Positions 20,406 through 32,040 are shown, numbered from the stretch's first letter. The stretch is DNA of 35,041 nt from an uncultured Flavobacteriaceae bacterium (GCA_905479415.1 CAJQMK010000041.1:1-35041); one strand, 5' to 3'. Notes: generated from the sequence alone by a model not told the origin. Made by a program: numbers and translations.

Positions 20406-21113
20406 ATGAATAAGCAAATTATTGTTCACGATTTGGGATTAGTGGATTATCAGGATGCTTTGGATTATCAACTTCAATTATTTAACCAAATTATAGATAT
20501 AAAACTTAAAAACAGAAAAAATAATACTAAAATAGAAACTGATAATCATTTAATTTTTGTAGAACATCCCAATGTCTACACTCTTGGTAAAAGTGGTGAT
20601 ATTAATAATCTATTATTGAATAAAAATGAATTAGATGACAAGAAGATTCAATTTTTTAATACAAACAGAGGAGGTGACATAACTTGTCATGGTCCGGGCC
20701 AAATTGTGTGCTATCCAATATTAGATTTAGATAATTTTTTCACTGATATCCACAAATATTTAAGATTCTTAGAAGAAACAATAATCAGAACATTAAATGA
20801 TTTTGGAATAGTTTCTGAAAGAAGTCAAAATGAAACTGGAGTTTGGATTGATTCAGATTTAGTTTTTTCTAGAAAAATATGCGCCATGGGTGTAAAGGCT
20901 AGTCGTTGGGTAACTATGCACGGTTTAGCTCTCAATGTTAATAATGATTTAAGTTATTTTGAAAACATTATACCGTGTGGAATTTCAAATAAATCTGTGA
21001 CATCAATTCAAAAAGAGACAGGTAGGAATATCAGTTTAAATCAAGTCACAAAAATAATAACACAACATTTTATTGAAATATTTTCTGCTAAATTAGTAGA
21101 GGGAGTAAACTAG
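20406..21113 (+). CDS. lipB: Lipoyl(octanoyl) transferase
   Basis: A 235-residue transferase moving octanoate from acyl carrier protein to lipoyl domains. It has VEHPNVYTLGKSGD near residue 52, NRGGDITCHGPGQIVCYPI (87-105), KICAMGVKASRWVTMHGLALNV with the conserved K157, and the acyl-thioester cysteine C191 in IIPCGISNKSVTS. Length is normal. The ATG is 5 nt downstream of the YqaE-like gene. The last 21 bases overlap the end of the convergent 787-residue lipoprotein gene. Confidence 0.97.
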   Translation: MNKQIIVHDLGLVDYQDALDYQLQLFNQIIDIKLKNRKNNTKIETDNHLIFVEHPNVYTLGKSGDINNLLLNKNELDDKKIQFFNTNRGGDITCHGPGQIVCYPILDLDNFFTDIHKYLRFLEETIIRTLNDFGIVSERSQNETGVWIDSDLVFSRKICAMGVKASRWVTMHGLALNVNNDLSYFENIIPCGISNKSVTSIQKETGRNISLNQVTKIITQHFIEIFSAKLVEGVN

Positions 21114-23456
21114 TATTTCGTCACTTTCACCAACAGAAGTAATATATTTTCTTGAATTTTTATCTTCAAACAAATCAATTTTACTTGAACCAAATACTGG
21201 AAAATTCGGAACTAAATTTGAATTTGAGTCAAAAAGATATATTAGTTTTTGATCTTTATCTGTTAGAGAAATATTATCGATAAGTTTATTATTAAAAATA
21301 ATTGGCTTAGTGTAATTAGCAAATTCTAATTCACTTACTTTTCCGTTAATTGTTAATATATTTTCGCTAATATGAACTAAATTATTTTTATCTGCACTAA
21401 AGAGATATTTACTTTCAGATGGCAATGGTTTTTTTATAATTTCTCCTTTTGTATTGATTTTTACAACATTATTTTTAGAATCAATTGTGGTAAATGAATT
21501 TTGATTTAAAAATATTTCATTTTCAATATTAATAAGATTATTTTTAATTCTAATATTACCTCTTCTATCAGTAATCTTAAGTTTATTGTTAGAGTTAAAT
21601 ATTAAATAATCTTTTTTACCAATTCTAAAATGTTTTGGATTGTTTTTTTGAATACCAATAATATTTTTCTTGATAAATCCTTTAACATTCTTCATTTTGG
21701 AATCTAATATTTTAATTTCATTATCAAATAATAAGAATCTGTAATTTTTTAATTTATCGTAATCAAAGACAGTCAAGCCTAAAGTGTTTTTATTTTTTAT
21801 TTTTTTAACCTGATTTCCATTTTTATCTATTATTTGAAAATCACTGTCTGTGTTAAATGCATATTGCAATCTGCCATTTTTGTAAAGATCAATCTGATGA
21901 ATTTCTCCAATAATTTTAGAGCCTATATTTTCTTTCCAAATTAATTTTCCATCCAATGATATTAGGTACAAAATATTATTTATGTCCTGTGTTATTATTT
22001 CATTTTTCTTTGTTACATAATTCGTGACAAATTTGGGAGTTAAGTTTATTGGGTTATCAGTTTTAAAACTATAATCTAAGTTTATTCCATTTTTTTTATT
22101 TTCTTCAATCGATTTTATAACACTAAATGAATTGTAAACTATATTATCATCTAATCTAGTATGATTAATCATGAACGGGAATTTTTTATTTGAAATATTC
22201 AATGATTCTAAAGTTTTCTCTTTAGAGTTTTTTAAGTTGTAAACTTTTAAATAATTACTTTTTTCCGGAATATTTTCAAATGATTGGCTAAACTTATTTT
22301 CATTTTTGATAGTTGACGAGTTTGAAATATTTATAATTATTTTTTCCAAACTATTTTTGGAATTACTTATTACTAGTTTATTTTCAATAATACTAGCATA
22401 GTTTTGTTTCAATTTATAATTAATAAATTTCAAATGTTGGTAATCAATTATTTGATTTCTTAATTTATGTATTTTAATATCTCTATAACTATAGTTGTTT
22501 TCACTATTCTTTAAAATCTCATTATTTAAAAATAATTTATCTTCAAAATTAACGAGTATTATCGAATCAAGTTTATTTTTTAAAAGTCCAAATTCATCAA
22601 TTTCAAATAAAATAGAGTCCTTTTTAAATTCATTTATTTTTTTTATTGATTCGTTTTTTTCAAAATTTTCCAGATATTTATAATAGTTAAAACTAGTTCT
22701 TTGAAAATCAGAAAAGTTATTGGGAATTATATTGATAAAATTACTTTTACTTGGTTTTATTCCATTTAAATAAGATATTTCTTTAGGAATTGAATCATTT
22801 TGAAAAGCTAAACCATTTAACGTTATTCCATTTTGATTTAAATCAATATCGTATTGAATCCAATTTGATAATTTATTAATATTAAATAAACTAAAAAGCT
22901 CTTTATTTTCAATATAATTTTTAAAATCATTTGAGATGAAAAGTGCAATTTTTGAATTTGAAATATTGTAAAGTTTTTTTAAATCGCTAACCTTTTCTTT
23001 AAAAACATGATTGGATTTTCTAATCGTGTTTTCAACAAGTAATTTACTTTCAGATTCAATGGTAACATTGTTTTTTTTGGTTACGAATTTATATTTTTTC
23101 TCAGTTCCAATTCTTTTAATAATAGAACCATCGTATAAGATTGAATCAACTACTACTTTAGACTCTATTTTTTTATTTTCTGAACTGGTGAAGTAAATTG
23201 GAACAATACTTTTTTTACCTATTTTGTGATAGCTGATTAGTACCTCATCTTTTTCATAACTTGTCAAAACTGAATCAATTTTTATATTAATAAGATTATT
23301 AAAAATTTGATTAAATTTTTGAGCATTACTGCTCGATTTATATTTGATAAGTATTAACGGATTGGATGGAACTAGGTCTATTAAACTATTGTATTTCTTT
23401 TCATTTTGACATCCTATAAATATTAATGTCAGTAGTAAGAATATTTTATTTTTCAT
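21093..23456 (-). CDS. Uncharacterised lipoprotein with beta-propeller-like C-terminal half
   Basis: A 787-residue protein whose function I do not recognise. The signal peptide ends LIFIGC (C16), so it is a lipoprotein. It is very rich in Asn, Lys, Ile and Ser. The mature N-terminus, LVPSNPLILIKYKSSSNAQKF, resembles the opening of DUF3352-like envelope proteins, but this is a weak impression. From about residue 490 there are at least six blade-like repeats of the form hydrophobic strand, Asp, two residues, Gly-Asn, strand: LISLDGKLIWKE, QIIDKNGNQVKK, KITDRRGNIRIK, TTIDSKNNVVK and LFDSNSNLVPNFP. That points to a beta-propeller, possibly for protein or ligand binding. The gene follows rnhB by 39 nt on the same strand and overlaps lipB tail-to-tail by 21 nt. 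Confidence 0.8.
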   Translation of the reverse strand: MKNKIFLLLTLIFIGCQNEKKYNSLIDLVPSNPLILIKYKSSSNAQKFNQIFNNLINIKIDSVLTSYEKDEVLISYHKIGKKSIVPIYFTSSENKKIESKVVVDSILYDGSIIKRIGTEKKYKFVTKKNNVTIESESKLLVENTIRKSNHVFKEKVSDLKKLYNISNSKIALFISNDFKNYIENKELFSLFNINKLSNWIQYDIDLNQNGITLNGLAFQNDSIPKEISYLNGIKPSKSNFINIIPNNFSDFQRTSFNYYKYLENFEKNESIKKINEFKKDSILFEIDEFGLLKNKLDSIILVNFEDKLFLNNEILKNSENNYSYRDIKIHKLRNQIIDYQHLKFINYKLKQNYASIIENKLVISNSKNSLEKIIINISNSSTIKNENKFSQSFENIPEKSNYLKVYNLKNSKEKTLESLNISNKKFPFMINHTRLDDNIVYNSFSVIKSIEENKKNGINLDYSFKTDNPINLTPKFVTNYVTKKNEIITQDINNILYLISLDGKLIWKENIGSKIIGEIHQIDLYKNGRLQYAFNTDSDFQIIDKNGNQVKKIKNKNTLGLTVFDYDKLKNYRFLLFDNEIKILDSKMKNVKGFIKKNIIGIQKNNPKHFRIGKKDYLIFNSNNKLKITDRRGNIRIKNNLINIENEIFLNQNSFTTIDSKNNVVKINTKGEIIKKPLPSESKYLFSADKNNLVHISENILTINGKVSELEFANYTKPIIFNNKLIDNISLTDKDQKLIYLFDSNSNLVPNFPVFGSSKIDLFEDKNSRKYITSVGESDEILVYSLY

Positions 23457-23495
23457 ATAAATCGTGTAGTAAAAGTAATGAACAATTATTTTATT

Positions 23496-24068
23496 TTATA
23501 ACAACTTAAATTTTTTTCTATGATGTTTAGTTATACCATATTTTGATATAGCTATTCTATGTTTTTTAGTTGGATAACCTTTATTTTTGTTCCATTGATA
23601 CAATGGAAATTTTTTCGATAGTGAAAACATTAATTCATCTCTTGATGTTTTTGCAAGTATTGAAGCAGCAGCTATACTCATGTACTTTGAATCGCCTTTT
23701 ATTATACATTTAAAAGGTATTTTATTTTTAGTATTAAATTTATTGCCATCTACAATTATAAATTCAGGAACGATTTTTAAATTTTCAATAGCTGTATTCA
23801 TTGCTAAAATTGAAGCATTTAAAATATTGATTTTTTCAATTACTTGTTCAGGAATGTGAACTATTGAATAATCTATTGCCTTTTCAATAATTATTTTTTT
23901 TAAATCATTTCTTTTTGATTCCGATAGCTTTTTTGAATCATTTAGTTCTGTGTTTCTAAAATCATTTGGTAATATTACTGCTGCCGCTGTGACTGGACCA
24001 GCCAAACACCCTCTTCCAGCTTCATCTGTTCCGCATTCAATAAGTTTTGAATATGAATTAATTAACAT
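23496..24068 (-). CDS. rnhB: Ribonuclease HII
   Basis: A 190-residue RNase HII that removes ribonucleotides and RNA from RNA-DNA hybrids. [15 protein letters not shown] contains catalytic D15 and E16. IIVDGNKF supplies a further carboxylate, and [21 protein letters not shown] is the typical motif IV region. The size is normal for the compact bacterial form. It is divergent from the putative porin gene (start codons 79 bp apart) and precedes the 787-residue lipoprotein gene. I see no exact -7 motif on its strand. Confidence 0.96.
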   Translation of the reverse strand: MLINSYSKLIECGTDEAGRGCLAGPVTAAAVILPNDFRNTELNDSKKLSESKRNDLKKIIIEKAIDYSIVHIPEQVIEKINILNASILAMNTAIENLKIVPEFIIVDGNKFNTKNKIPFKCIIKGDSKYMSIAAASILAKTSRDELMFSLSKKFPLYQWNKNKGYPTKKHRIAISKYGITKHHRKKFKLL

Positions 24069-24124
24069 AAATGACTTTATTTAAATTTAAGAAATAATTA
24101 AAATAATAAATGAAATGAAATGAA

Positions 24125-24132
24125 TAACTTTG
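24125..24132 (+). promoter_or_regulatory. -7 element TAACTTTG for the putative porin gene
   Basis: An exact TAnnTTTG match ending 15 nt before the ATG at 24148, the same spacing as at lysS. The implied leader is under ten bases. The TTG inside this element is in frame with the gene and can be mistaken for its start codon. Confidence 0.55.
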
Positions 24133-24147
24133 ATTCAAATACAAAGA

Positions 24148-26070
24148 ATGAAGTTTTATTACTTTTTTTTAATATTAATATTTTCAGTCAACACTTCGCT
24201 TTGTCAGGATTTAAATATAATTGACTCTTTTAAAAACTCTGTTGGACTTGAAAAAGATTCAGTAGCTGGAAAAAATTTAGCTTCAATCAAGCAGTATTTG
24301 ATTTTTAAAAACCATAGTGACACAACATATGTTGATACCTCATTAACAATAAAAAAATTTTATAGATTTAACTTTTTAAGAAATGATAATTTTGAAAAAT
24401 TAAAGTTTTCAAATTTAGGTCAAACTTATAATTCACTTACATCAAATTTTCAAAACTCCTCTTTACCGGTTTTTAGTTTTAATTCAAAGCAAGACATATA
24501 TTTAAAATCTAGCGATGTTAACTATTATTACGTCCCTACGCCATTAACTGAACTGTTATTTAAATCAGTTATGAAACAAGGTCAATTTACCGATGTGTTA
24601 TTTTCAACAAATACGTCAGAAAATTTTAACTTTTCAATTGGTTTTAAAGGAATGAGATCATTAGGTAATTATCAAAATATATTATCAGGTTTAAAGCAAT
24701 TTGTTTTTTCTTCAAACTATAAATCTAAAAATGAAAATTATAGTTTAAGGACACATTATGTAAGTCAAAATTTAGAGAACAGAGAGAATGGTGGATTAAC
24801 AAATGCATCTATTCTTAATTTTGAATCTGAGGATAATTTATTTTCGGAAAGATCAAAACTTTCGGTAAAATTTGAAAACGCGACTAGTCACTTTTTAAAT
24901 AAAAGATATTTCTTTGACCAGAATATATTATTGTTCAAATTAAAAAAATCAAATACTTTTTCTTTGGGTCATGTTTTCGAATACGAAACTATGTATAACT
25001 CTTTTGAACAAACTGAATCGAGTGATTATTACGGAACAGCTACAAATTCAATTAGTGATAAGACCGAACTTAAGACAATAACTAATGTTTTTTATACAAG
25101 TTTAAAGTCAAATTTTTTTGGAAATGTAATGGTCTCTTATTTAAATTATAATTACAATTATAAAACAAACGCTCTAAGTGATAATTATAATGGATTTAAA
25201 GAAAATGAAAATTCACTTTCTTTTTCTTTAAAAAAATCAATTTTTAATCATAATGTAAGTGCAAAATTTTCTAAAAATTTGTTTGGAAGTAGATTAGGAG
25301 ATCTTTTAAATTTCACCCTTGATTCAGAATATACTTCAAATATTAATTATTCACTTGGATTAAATATTTTAACCAAGCATCCTGGTTTTAATTTTGAGTT
25401 ATTTGACAGCGCTTACAATGATGTTGGATGGCAAAAAGAATTGAATTTGTTGGAGATTAAAAATTTATTTTTCAAATTAAATTCCAATTCATTTGGATCT
25501 TTAAGTTTAGATTACCGTTTGATTGATAATTTAACCTATTTTGAATTATTAAATAACAATTCAATAAACAATGAAGGGGATACTAATTTAATTCCTAATG
25601 TTAGTCAATATTTAAATTCTATAAAGTATTTGAAATTTAAATGGCAAAAAGAATTTAAATTTGGAAAATTTGCTTTAGACAACTCTTTTATTTATCAATC
25701 AGTAAATCAGGACAAAAAAGTTTTAAATTTACCCGACCTTATTACACGAAATACTTTTTATTACTCAAACAATGTTTTTAATAAGGCAATGTTTCTTCAA
25801 GCAGGTATCTCATTTAAATATTTTTCAAAATTCCATGCCAACGAATATAATCCTTTAGTCAGTTCATTTCATATTCAGTCTGAAAAGCAAATTGGAGGAT
25901 TTCCTATGATAGATGTTTTTGTTAATGCTAAAATCCAACAAACAAGATTATATTTAAAAGCAGAACATATAAATTCAACAACAACAGGAAACAACTTTTA
26001 TTCCTCACCATCTTACCCTTACAGAGATTTTATAATAAGATTTGGACTAGTTTGGAATTTTTTTAATTAA
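24148..26070 (+). CDS. Putative outer-membrane porin (rnhB-linked family)
   Basis: A 640-residue protein with a type I signal peptide (MKFYYFFLILIFSVNTSLC, then QDLN). The mature part alternates short polar turns with amphipathic strands rich in Tyr, Phe, Ser and Asn and ends with DFIIRFGLVWNFFN, as expected for an outer-membrane beta-barrel. Length and position beside rnhB fit the 'putative porin' family of Bacteroidota (PF14121 type). What it transports is unknown. I chose the ATG at 24148 because it starts the signal peptide directly. The frame extends to a TTG at 24130, but that codon belongs to the -7 promoter element. Confidence 0.82.
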   Translation: MKFYYFFLILIFSVNTSLCQDLNIIDSFKNSVGLEKDSVAGKNLASIKQYLIFKNHSDTTYVDTSLTIKKFYRFNFLRNDNFEKLKFSNLGQTYNSLTSNFQNSSLPVFSFNSKQDIYLKSSDVNYYYVPTPLTELLFKSVMKQGQFTDVLFSTNTSENFNFSIGFKGMRSLGNYQNILSGLKQFVFSSNYKSKNENYSLRTHYVSQNLENRENGGLTNASILNFESEDNLFSERSKLSVKFENATSHFLNKRYFFDQNILLFKLKKSNTFSLGHVFEYETMYNSFEQTESSDYYGTATNSISDKTELKTITNVFYTSLKSNFFGNVMVSYLNYNYNYKTNALSDNYNGFKENENSLSFSLKKSIFNHNVSAKFSKNLFGSRLGDLLNFTLDSEYTSNINYSLGLNILTKHPGFNFELFDSAYNDVGWQKELNLLEIKNLFFKLNSNSFGSLSLDYRLIDNLTYFELLNNNSINNEGDTNLIPNVSQYLNSIKYLKFKWQKEFKFGKFALDNSFIYQSVNQDKKVLNLPDLITRNTFYYSNNVFNKAMFLQAGISFKYFSKFHANEYNPLVSSFHIQSEKQIGGFPMIDVFVNAKIQQTRLYLKAEHINSTTTGNNFYSSPSYPYRDFIIRFGLVWNFFN

Positions 26071-26077
26071 ATCCAAC

Positions 26078-27535
26078 TTATACAGTTGGTAAATCACCTT
26101 TTTCTTTAGTTTCTAACTCAGAATGTCCCATTAGATATTTATCAACCTGGTAAGCTGCTTCTCTTCCCTCAGAAATTGCCCAAACAATTAAAGATTGTCC
26201 TCTTCTCATATCACCAGCTGAAAATATATTAGAAACACTAGTTTGATAATTATTAGTTACTATCTGATTACTAATATTAGTTTCTAAATTTAGTTTATCA
26301 ATTAAATCAGGTTCGTGACCAGTAAAACCTAAAGCCAGTAATGCTAAATCACAAGGCCATAATTTTTCTGATCCTGAAATTTCTTTTAGTTGGGGTCTCT
26401 CACCTTCTTTTTTAATCCATTCAACTTCAACTGTTTTAAGACTTTTTACTTTTCCGTTTTCATCACCAATAAATTCTTTTGTAAGTATACTCCATTCTCT
26501 ATGAATACCTTCTTCATGTGATGAAGTTGTTTTAAGCTTAAATGGCCAATATGGCCAAGGGTTTTCATCTGTTCTGTTCTCGTTTGGTTTTGACATTATC
26601 TCAAAATTTGTTACAGATTTAGCTTCCTGACGATTAGAAGTTCCAATACAATCTGATCCAGTATCACCACCACCAATAACTATGACATTTTTATCTTTCG
26701 CATTTAAAGGTTCAGTAGTTTTATTTAAGCCGTCAACAACTTCATTTTGAAGCTTTAAAAAATCCATAGCTTGCTTGACACCCTTTAAATCAGATCCTTT
26801 TATTGGCAAGTTTCTTTTAATCGTTGCTCCACCACAAAGTACAATTGAATCGTATTTTTTTAAATTATTAACAGAATAGTTTTTCCCAACCTCTTTGTTA
26901 GTAAAAAAATTAATTCCCTCTTCTTCAAGAATAGATAGTCTTCGATCAATAATGTTTTTTTCCATCTTAAAATCAGGAATTCCATATCTTAATAAACCAC
27001 CAATTTTAGAATCTCTTTCATATACATCAACAGAGTGACCAGCTTTATTTAATTGTTGAGCCGCTGCCAATCCAGCTGGACCAGATCCAACAACTGCGAC
27101 TTTTTTTCCAGTCCTATTTAAAGGAGGATTAGCTTTTATCCATCCTTCTTCAAAACCTCTTTCAACTATATATTTTTCAATCATTTCGATAGAAACCGGT
27201 GGATTGATAATTCCTAATACACACGCTGCTTCACAGGGTGCGGGACAAAGCCTCCCTGTAAATTCAGGAAAATTATTAGTCGAATGTAATATGTACAAAG
27301 CTTTTTCCCATTCATTGTTGTATACTGCATCATTAAAATCTGGAATTAAATTTCCTAATGGACAACCGCTATGGCAAAACGGAACACCACAATCCATACA
27401 TCTTCCACTTTGTTCTTTTAATTTTTTGTCAGAGGGTTTTAAAGTAAACTCATTATAATTTTTAACTCTCTTTTTTACAGGAACTAATCCTTCTTCAGTT
27501 CTTTCGAATTCTATAAAACCTTTTAATTTACCCAT
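26078..27535 (-). CDS. gltD: Glutamate synthase (NADPH-type), small subunit
   Basis: A 485-residue flavoprotein passing electrons from NAD(P)H to the large subunit. The N-terminal [4Fe-4S] cysteines are C46, C49, C54 and C58 (RCMDCGVPFCHSGCP), with C97, C101 and C105 in LCPAPCEAAC. The FAD motif is VVGSGPAG (148-155). The nucleotide-binding motif VIGGGDTGSDCIGTS follows near residue 288. The end SNIFSAGDMRRGQSLIVWAI is the typical FAD C-terminal signature. The ATG is 5 nt downstream of the gltB stop, so gltBD form an operon. The 3' end faces the porin gene with only 7 nt between the stops. Confidence 0.97.
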   Translation of the reverse strand: MGKLKGFIEFERTEEGLVPVKKRVKNYNEFTLKPSDKKLKEQSGRCMDCGVPFCHSGCPLGNLIPDFNDAVYNNEWEKALYILHSTNNFPEFTGRLCPAPCEAACVLGIINPPVSIEMIEKYIVERGFEEGWIKANPPLNRTGKKVAVVGSGPAGLAAAQQLNKAGHSVDVYERDSKIGGLLRYGIPDFKMEKNIIDRRLSILEEEGINFFTNKEVGKNYSVNNLKKYDSIVLCGGATIKRNLPIKGSDLKGVKQAMDFLKLQNEVVDGLNKTTEPLNAKDKNVIVIGGGDTGSDCIGTSNRQEAKSVTNFEIMSKPNENRTDENPWPYWPFKLKTTSSHEEGIHREWSILTKEFIGDENGKVKSLKTVEVEWIKKEGERPQLKEISGSEKLWPCDLALLALGFTGHEPDLIDKLNLETNISNQIVTNNYQTSVSNIFSAGDMRRGQSLIVWAISEGREAAYQVDKYLMGHSELETKEKGDLPTV

Positions 27536-27540
27536 AGCAA

Positions 27541-30500
27541 CTATTTAATTATTTCTGTAATTTTTTCTTTTGCCATTTTTTCAAGAGCTAATTTATATTC
27601 GGTTGGCATTATTTTTATAAAGTTTTTAGATTCTTTATCCCAATTATTTAAAAATCTTTCTGCTATTTTACTGGATGTGAATGTAAAATGATTTTCGATT
27701 AATTTTTTGACTAAATCTAAGTCTTGATTAGAAGGGTTTTCAAATTCTATCATTTCTGAGTTAAAATTTCTTTTATCAAACTTTGTAGATTTGTAAATAT
27801 AAGCTACCCCTCCGCTCATTCCAGCTGCAAAATTTCTTCCAATATCGCCAAGAATAATAGCAGTTCCTCCAGTCATATATTCACACCCATGATCTCCAAC
27901 TCCTTCTACTACTGCAATTGCCCCAGAATTTCTAACACAAAATCTTTCTCCAGCTATACCATTTATATAAGCCTCGCCAGCTGTAGCTCCATACAAAGCT
28001 ACGTTTCCAGTAATTACATTTTCCTCAGATTTAAAACTAGCTTCCTTTGGAATTTTTACAATGATTTTAGATCCCGAAAGACCCTTTCCAAAATAATCGT
28101 TAGTATTACCACTGACTGTCAATGTTAGCCCAGGAGCACCAAAAGCACCAAAACTTTGTCCAGCAGCACCTTTAAAATTAATTTCTAAAGTATCTTTTGG
28201 AAGACCTTTTGCACCATATAATTTTGAAATTTCATTACTTACTATAGTACCTACAGTTCTGTCTGTATTTTTAATTTCATAATAAAGATTCATTTTAACC
28301 TTTTTTTCAATTGCTAACTTTGCCTCCTTTAATATGGTGAAATCTAATACGTTTTCTAAATTATGATCTTGTTTAGTATTGTTTTTTAAAGGCGTATTTT
28401 CAGGAACATTTGGCTTGTACAAGATTTTTGATAGATTAATTCCTTTTGTTTTATAATTCTTTACAGCATCTTCCATATTAATTTTCTGACTTTGTCCAAC
28501 CATTTCATCAACTGTTCTAAATCCAAGTTGAGACATAATTTCTCTTAATTCCTGTGCAACAAAATACATGAAATTGATTACGTGTTCAGGTTTTCCTTTA
28601 AAGTTTTTCCTTAGTTCAGGATCTTGAGTAGCAATTCCAACAGGACATGTGTTTAAGTGGCAAGCTCTCATCATAATACAACCTGATGCAACTAGGGGAG
28701 CGGTTGAGAATCCAAACTCTTCAGCTCCTAATAAACAGGCGATAGCAACATCTCTTCCTGTTTTAAGTTGACCATCACACTCCATAACGACTCTTCCCCT
28801 AAGATTGTTCATTACTAAAGTTTGTTGTGCTTCAGCAATTCCTAATTCCCATGGTAAACCAGCATGTTTTAATGAAGTGAGTGGAGATGCACCTGTACCA
28901 CCATCAAAACCAGAAATTAATATTACGTCAGCTTTTGCTTTTGCAACACCAGCTGCAATAGTACCTACACCAACTTCAGAAACTAATTTTACATTAATTC
29001 TTGCTTCTCTGTTGGCATTTTTTAAATCGTAAATTAATTGAGATAAATCTTCAATAGAATAAATATCGTGATGGGGCGGTGGGGAAATTAATCCAACGTA
29101 GGGAGTTGAATTTCTAACTTCAGCAATCATAGGATTTACTTTAGGACCTGGTAATTGTCCTCCTTCACCAGGCTTGGCACCTTGAGCCATCTTTATTTGA
29201 ATCTCTTTTGCTGTACTTAAATAGTGTGAGCTTACTCCAAATCTACCAGAGGCAACTTGTTTTATAGCACTATTTTTCCAAACACCGTTTTTCTCTTTTT
29301 TAAACCTATTTGAATCCTCACCGCCTTCTCCAGAGTTACTTTTGCCACCAATACTGTTCATTGCAATTGCAAGGTTTTCGTGTGCTTCTTTACTAATAGA
29401 TCCGTAAGACATTGCACCAGTTTTAAATCTTTTTACAATTTCAGTCCAAGGCTCTACTTCTTCAATTGGAATAGGATCAAAATCAACAAGTTTGAACATT
29501 CCTCTTAATGTCATTAATTGCTTACTTTGCTTATTAATTAAATCAGAGTATACTTTATAAGTATCGTATTTATCTTCTTTTACAGCTTGCTGAAGCTTTG
29601 AAATTGTTGATGGATTTAACATGTGAGCTTCTCCATTTCTTCTCCATCTGTAATTACCTCCAATTTCTAAACTAACAAATTTATTTTTATCTGTAAAGGC
29701 TTCTAAATGTCTAGATGAAAGTTCTTTTTCTAGACTGTAAAGACCAATACCTTCAATTCTTGTTGGTGTATTTGAAAAATATTTTTCAGTAAAACTTTCC
29801 CTTAGACCTAAAGCTTCAAATATTTGAGCCCCTCTGTATGAGTGAAGAGTTGAAATCCCAATTTTGTTCATTACTTTCAGAATCCCTTTATCAATAGCTT
29901 TATTGTAATTGTTAATTGAGTCTTTTAAAGATTGTTTACCAAAAAAATCATTTTTATGATGATGTTCTATAATTTCGTTAACTAAATATGGATTAATCGC
30001 ACTAGCTCCGTAACCGAATAGCATGGAAAAGTGATGAGGTTCCCTTGGTTCAGATGATTCAATTACAATTCCAAATTTAGATCTTTTTTTAGCTTTCATT
30101 AAAACATGATGAACATTTGAACAAGCTAAAAGTATAGGAATAGCACCCTTGTCTTTAGAAACTCCACGGTCACTTATAATTATAATGTTATAACCTTGAT
30201 CAACATATGAATTAACATCTTTAACCATTTTATCTAAAGCTTCTTCAATTCCGTTGTGACCTTTTATTACGTCGTATAAAGCACTCACTGAAGCAGTTTT
30301 AAAATTTTTGTTTTTAATAAACCTTATTTTGTCTAAATCTTCATTAGAAATAATGGGATTATTTATTTTTAATTTTTTACAGTGATCAGGTACTATATCA
30401 AAAATATTGAAATCGCTTCCAATTCCAAGTCCGGTATCAGTGACAATTTCTTCTCTAATGCCATCAAGCGGTGGGTTAGTAACTTGAGCAAATAATTGTT

Positions 30501-32040
30501 TAAAGTAATTAAATAATAATTGTGGTTTTGTTGAGAGAACAGCAAGCGGGGTGTCTGTACCCATTGAACCAATTGCTTCCTTTCCAGATGTACACATTGG
30601 CAATATTAAGGTTTTGAGATCTTCTTGAGTGTATCCAAAAATCCTTAATCTTGTTTCAAAATCTAATTTCTCATTTGGAGTTTTATTTCCAGTGTATGGG
30701 ACATCTTTAAGAGGAAGAACATTGTCATTTACCCATTTTCTATATGGATGTTTAGATACAATACTATTTTTAATCTCTTCATCTTCAATAATTCTTCCTT
30801 CGCTCATGTCGACTAAGAACATTTTTCCGGGTTCTAGTCTACCATGAGATTCAATATTTTCTGGCTTAATTTCAACTACTCCTGTTTCAGAGGACATCAC
30901 TACGTATCCGTCTTTTGTTACTGTATATCTTGAGGGTCTTAATCCATTTCTGTCAAGTAGAGCACCAATATACTTACCATCAGTAAATGGAATAGATGCT
31001 GGACCATCCCAAGGTTCCATTATGCTTGAATTAAATTCGTAGAACGCTTTTTTGTCATCAGACATAGATTTGTGTTTTTCCCAAGCTTCAGGAACCATCA
31101 TCATCATAACCTCTGGAAGAGATCTTCCAGTTGTTAATAATAATTCTACTACCATATCCATTTGAGCTGAATCAGACTTTCCTTTTAAAATTGTTGGAAA
31201 TATTTTTTCTAAGTCCTTTCCAATAAAGTCATTTTTCATCAATTCTTCCCTAGCATTCATTCTAGTTACATTACCCTTTATTGTATTTATTTCTCCATTG
31301 TGACACATGTATCTAAAAGGTTGGGCTAAATCCCATGTAGGAAAAGTATTTGTCGAGAATCTTTGATGAACTAAAGCTAATCTTGTTACAAGATCAGGAT
31401 CTTTTAAATCTAAATAAAACCTATCAATATCTTCAGGAATAAGCAAACCCTTATAAATTAAAGTTCGATTGTGAAGGCTTGAAAAATAAAAATAATTTTT
31501 TTGAGAAAGGGGACTATTATAAATTTCGTTTTCAGCAATTTTTCTAGAAATATAAAGTTTAGTGTTAAAATCTGTCTCGGATAATGTATTATCTTTTTCA
31601 ATAAAAACTTGTTTAACCACAGGTTGAGTTTTAGCTGCGATAGAACCAACTACTTTAGAGTTGATCGGAACATTTCTCCAACCTAAAATATTTAAACCTT
31701 GTTTTTGAATTTCTTTTTCAAATACATCAACACAATAATTTAATTGATTAATTTTTTGGGGTAAAAAAACCATGCCAACAGCGTAATCATAAGGCTTTGG
31801 TAATTTAAAATCACATTCTTTTACAAAATAATCGTGAGGAATTTCAATTAATATCCCAGCCCCGTCTCCAGTTTTTCCATCAGAACTTACCGCGCCACGA
31901 TGTTCTAAACATGTAAGAATGTTAAGTGCTTTTGGAATTATATTATTAGTCTTTTCTCCTTTAAGACTACATATAAATCCTGCACCACAATTGTCATGTT
32001 CAAATTCTGGAGAATAAAGTCCTTGTTTTTTAGGTAGCAT
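27541..32040 (-). CDS. gltB: Glutamate synthase, large subunit
   Basis: A 1499-residue subunit making two glutamates from glutamine and 2-oxoglutarate. The N-terminal class II amidotransferase uses C18 (HDNCGAGF), which implies removal of a 17-residue propeptide. The FMN synthase domain lies about 840-1170 ([29 protein letters not shown]). A 3Fe-4S cluster is marked by C1121, C1127 and C1132 ([12 protein letters not shown]). The C-terminal GXGXG beta-helix occupies about 1240-1440. All parts are present and the length is normal. It is the first gene of gltBD, the main ammonium-assimilation step together with glutamine synthetase. The upstream region holds an inverted repeat. Confidence 0.98.
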   Translation of the reverse strand: MLPKKQGLYSPEFEHDNCGAGFICSLKGEKTNNIIPKALNILTCLEHRGAVSSDGKTGDGAGILIEIPHDYFVKECDFKLPKPYDYAVGMVFLPQKINQLNYCVDVFEKEIQKQGLNILGWRNVPINSKVVGSIAAKTQPVVKQVFIEKDNTLSETDFNTKLYISRKIAENEIYNSPLSQKNYFYFSSLHNRTLIYKGLLIPEDIDRFYLDLKDPDLVTRLALVHQRFSTNTFPTWDLAQPFRYMCHNGEINTIKGNVTRMNAREELMKNDFIGKDLEKIFPTILKGKSDSAQMDMVVELLLTTGRSLPEVMMMMVPEAWEKHKSMSDDKKAFYEFNSSIMEPWDGPASIPFTDGKYIGALLDRNGLRPSRYTVTKDGYVVMSSETGVVEIKPENIESHGRLEPGKMFLVDMSEGRIIEDEEIKNSIVSKHPYRKWVNDNVLPLKDVPYTGNKTPNEKLDFETRLRIFGYTQEDLKTLILPMCTSGKEAIGSMGTDTPLAVLSTKPQLLFNYFKQLFAQVTNPPLDGIREEIVTDTGLGIGSDFNIFDIVPDHCKKLKINNPIISNEDLDKIRFIKNKNFKTASVSALYDVIKGHNGIEEALDKMVKDVNSYVDQGYNIIIISDRGVSKDKGAIPILLACSNVHHVLMKAKKRSKFGIVIESSEPREPHHFSMLFGYGASAINPYLVNEIIEHHHKNDFFGKQSLKDSINNYNKAIDKGILKVMNKIGISTLHSYRGAQIFEALGLRESFTEKYFSNTPTRIEGIGLYSLEKELSSRHLEAFTDKNKFVSLEIGGNYRWRRNGEAHMLNPSTISKLQQAVKEDKYDTYKVYSDLINKQSKQLMTLRGMFKLVDFDPIPIEEVEPWTEIVKRFKTGAMSYGSISKEAHENLAIAMNSIGGKSNSGEGGEDSNRFKKEKNGVWKNSAIKQVASGRFGVSSHYLSTAKEIQIKMAQGAKPGEGGQLPGPKVNPMIAEVRNSTPYVGLISPPPHHDIYSIEDLSQLIYDLKNANREARINVKLVSEVGVGTIAAGVAKAKADVILISGFDGGTGASPLTSLKHAGLPWELGIAEAQQTLVMNNLRGRVVMECDGQLKTGRDVAIACLLGAEEFGFSTAPLVASGCIMMRACHLNTCPVGIATQDPELRKNFKGKPEHVINFMYFVAQELREIMSQLGFRTVDEMVGQSQKINMEDAVKNYKTKGINLSKILYKPNVPENTPLKNNTKQDHNLENVLDFTILKEAKLAIEKKVKMNLYYEIKNTDRTVGTIVSNEISKLYGAKGLPKDTLEINFKGAAGQSFGAFGAPGLTLTVSGNTNDYFGKGLSGSKIIVKIPKEASFKSEENVITGNVALYGATAGEAYINGIAGERFCVRNSGAIAVVEGVGDHGCEYMTGGTAIILGDIGRNFAAGMSGGVAYIYKSTKFDKRNFNSEMIEFENPSNQDLDLVKKLIENHFTFTSSKIAERFLNNWDKESKNFIKIMPTEYKLALEKMAKEKITEIIK

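Noticed and set aside
24100-24124. Short direct repeat of the TGAAA type upstream of the porin gene
   Set aside because: Only two or three imperfect copies of a low-complexity unit; not a usable repeat or phase-variation tract.
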